Shown one piece after another: positions 63,829 to 64,000 of a stretch of DNA of 64,000 bases. The DNA comes from Chitinophagaceae bacterium (GTDB taxonomy: Bacteria; Bacteroidota; Bacteroidia; Chitinophagales; Chitinophagaceae). The notes beneath the pieces were generated by a model, which saw only the letters and a program-made list of their open reading frames with translations, made no database searches and was not told the DNA's origin. The stretch spans positions 35,342 through 99,341 of the forward strand of contig JADLCD010000135.1 in assembly GCA_020847395.1 (NCBI GenBank). Reading direction: 5' to 3'. Both the position numbers and the translations under genes were made by a program. The number at the start of each line of letters is the position of its first letter. The first letter of the stretch is position 1.

Positions 63829-64000
63829 TCAGTGCCCGGCTATGTGTGTAGGCTGGACTCTGCGGTAGGCGGGGAATCAAAGTTTGTAATTAAAACTCCT
63901 GCCATGTAAAGATGATGTAGATTTGATAAGGCAGAGACGATGATAATGCCTCGCAGAGTCCAGCTCACGCACAAAAGGCTTGGCGTTGAGACTCTGCGGA
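63775..64000. repeat. Patch of short inverted repeats based on ACTCTGCGG
   Basis: GCTGGACTCTGCG at 63852-63864 is the exact reverse complement of 63952-63964. Related words occur at 63777 (GCAGAGT), 63823 (AGAGTCTCAG) and 63988 (GAGACTCTGCGG), running to the window edge. No gene is seen in 63829-64000. The array borders the truncated regulator and may mark a recombination or insertion site. Confidence 0.6.

Overview
The window looks like a chromosomal segment of a Bacteroidota bacterium, most likely Chitinophagaceae or a near relative. The evidence is Bacteroidota-restricted families (DUF2851, DUF2911, DUF5690, FucP-type sugar permeases), fused HisIE and SecDF, -7 promoter boxes of the TAnnTTTG type ahead of many genes, few purine-rich ribosome binding sites, and a giant RHS protein of the Bacteroidota type. 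No rRNA, CRISPR array, plasmid or prophage genes were seen.

Layout. 1-3.7 kb: tRNA-Gly(CCC) on the minus strand, then the distal histidine genes hisH-hisA-hisF-hisIE, with a four-helix-bundle (S23/IVS-type) gene bracketed by a 25-nt inverted repeat between hisA and hisF. 3.7-11.5 kb: a DUF2911 protein, pdxJ, a DUF5690 membrane protein with phnW (2-aminoethylphosphonate transaminase), an arabinonate-dehydratase-like IlvD/Edd enzyme, an SDR and a lipoprotein polysaccharide deacetylase. 11.7-18.7 kb: a seven-gene minus-strand efflux operon (TetR, TolC, HlyD-like lipoprotein, two ABC ATPases, two ABC-2 permeases) with a readable promoter and operator. 18.7-19.3 kb: a 623-bp non-autonomous element with 22-bp terminal inverted repeats and a 9-bp target duplication. 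19.4-27.6 kb: lipA, a secreted beta-rich protein, an OsmC protein, DUF2851, maf, a UbiA-type prenyltransferase, a HEPN/MNT toxin-antitoxin pair enclosed by a 136-bp direct duplication of the end of the DUF2520 gene, and an alpha/beta hydrolase.

27.7-35.8 kb: topA, a MacB-like permease, tsaD, a stand-alone receiver protein, dusB and two small uncharacterised proteins. 35.9-44.5 kb: a carbohydrate region with ROK sugar kinase, two FucP-type permeases, glgA, glgC and an SLC45/maltose-type permease, which fits sugar uptake, phosphorylation and glycogen storage. 44.7-55.8 kb: housekeeping genes secDF, ribD, a YigZ/IMPACT protein, a lipoprotein esterase, a CBS/CorC protein, a PAP2 phosphatase, glmM and a cysteine desulfurase.

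55.9-64 kb: an RHS polymorphic toxin gene (2318 residues as read, apparently lacking its 5' end) carrying three LamG-like modules, YD repeats, an RHS core and a C-terminal His-His nuclease-like tip. A small AT-rich gene 7 bp downstream is the probable immunity gene. It is followed by a terminator, the C-terminal remnant of what looks like an XRE-type regulator, and a patch of short inverted repeats.

The most interesting structures are the mobile or selfish ones: the IVS-like cassette in the his operon, the terminal-repeat element beside the TetR operator, the duplication-flanked HEPN/MNT pair, and the RHS toxin tip with an unclassified immunity candidate. All function calls come from reading motifs by eye. 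No database search was possible.
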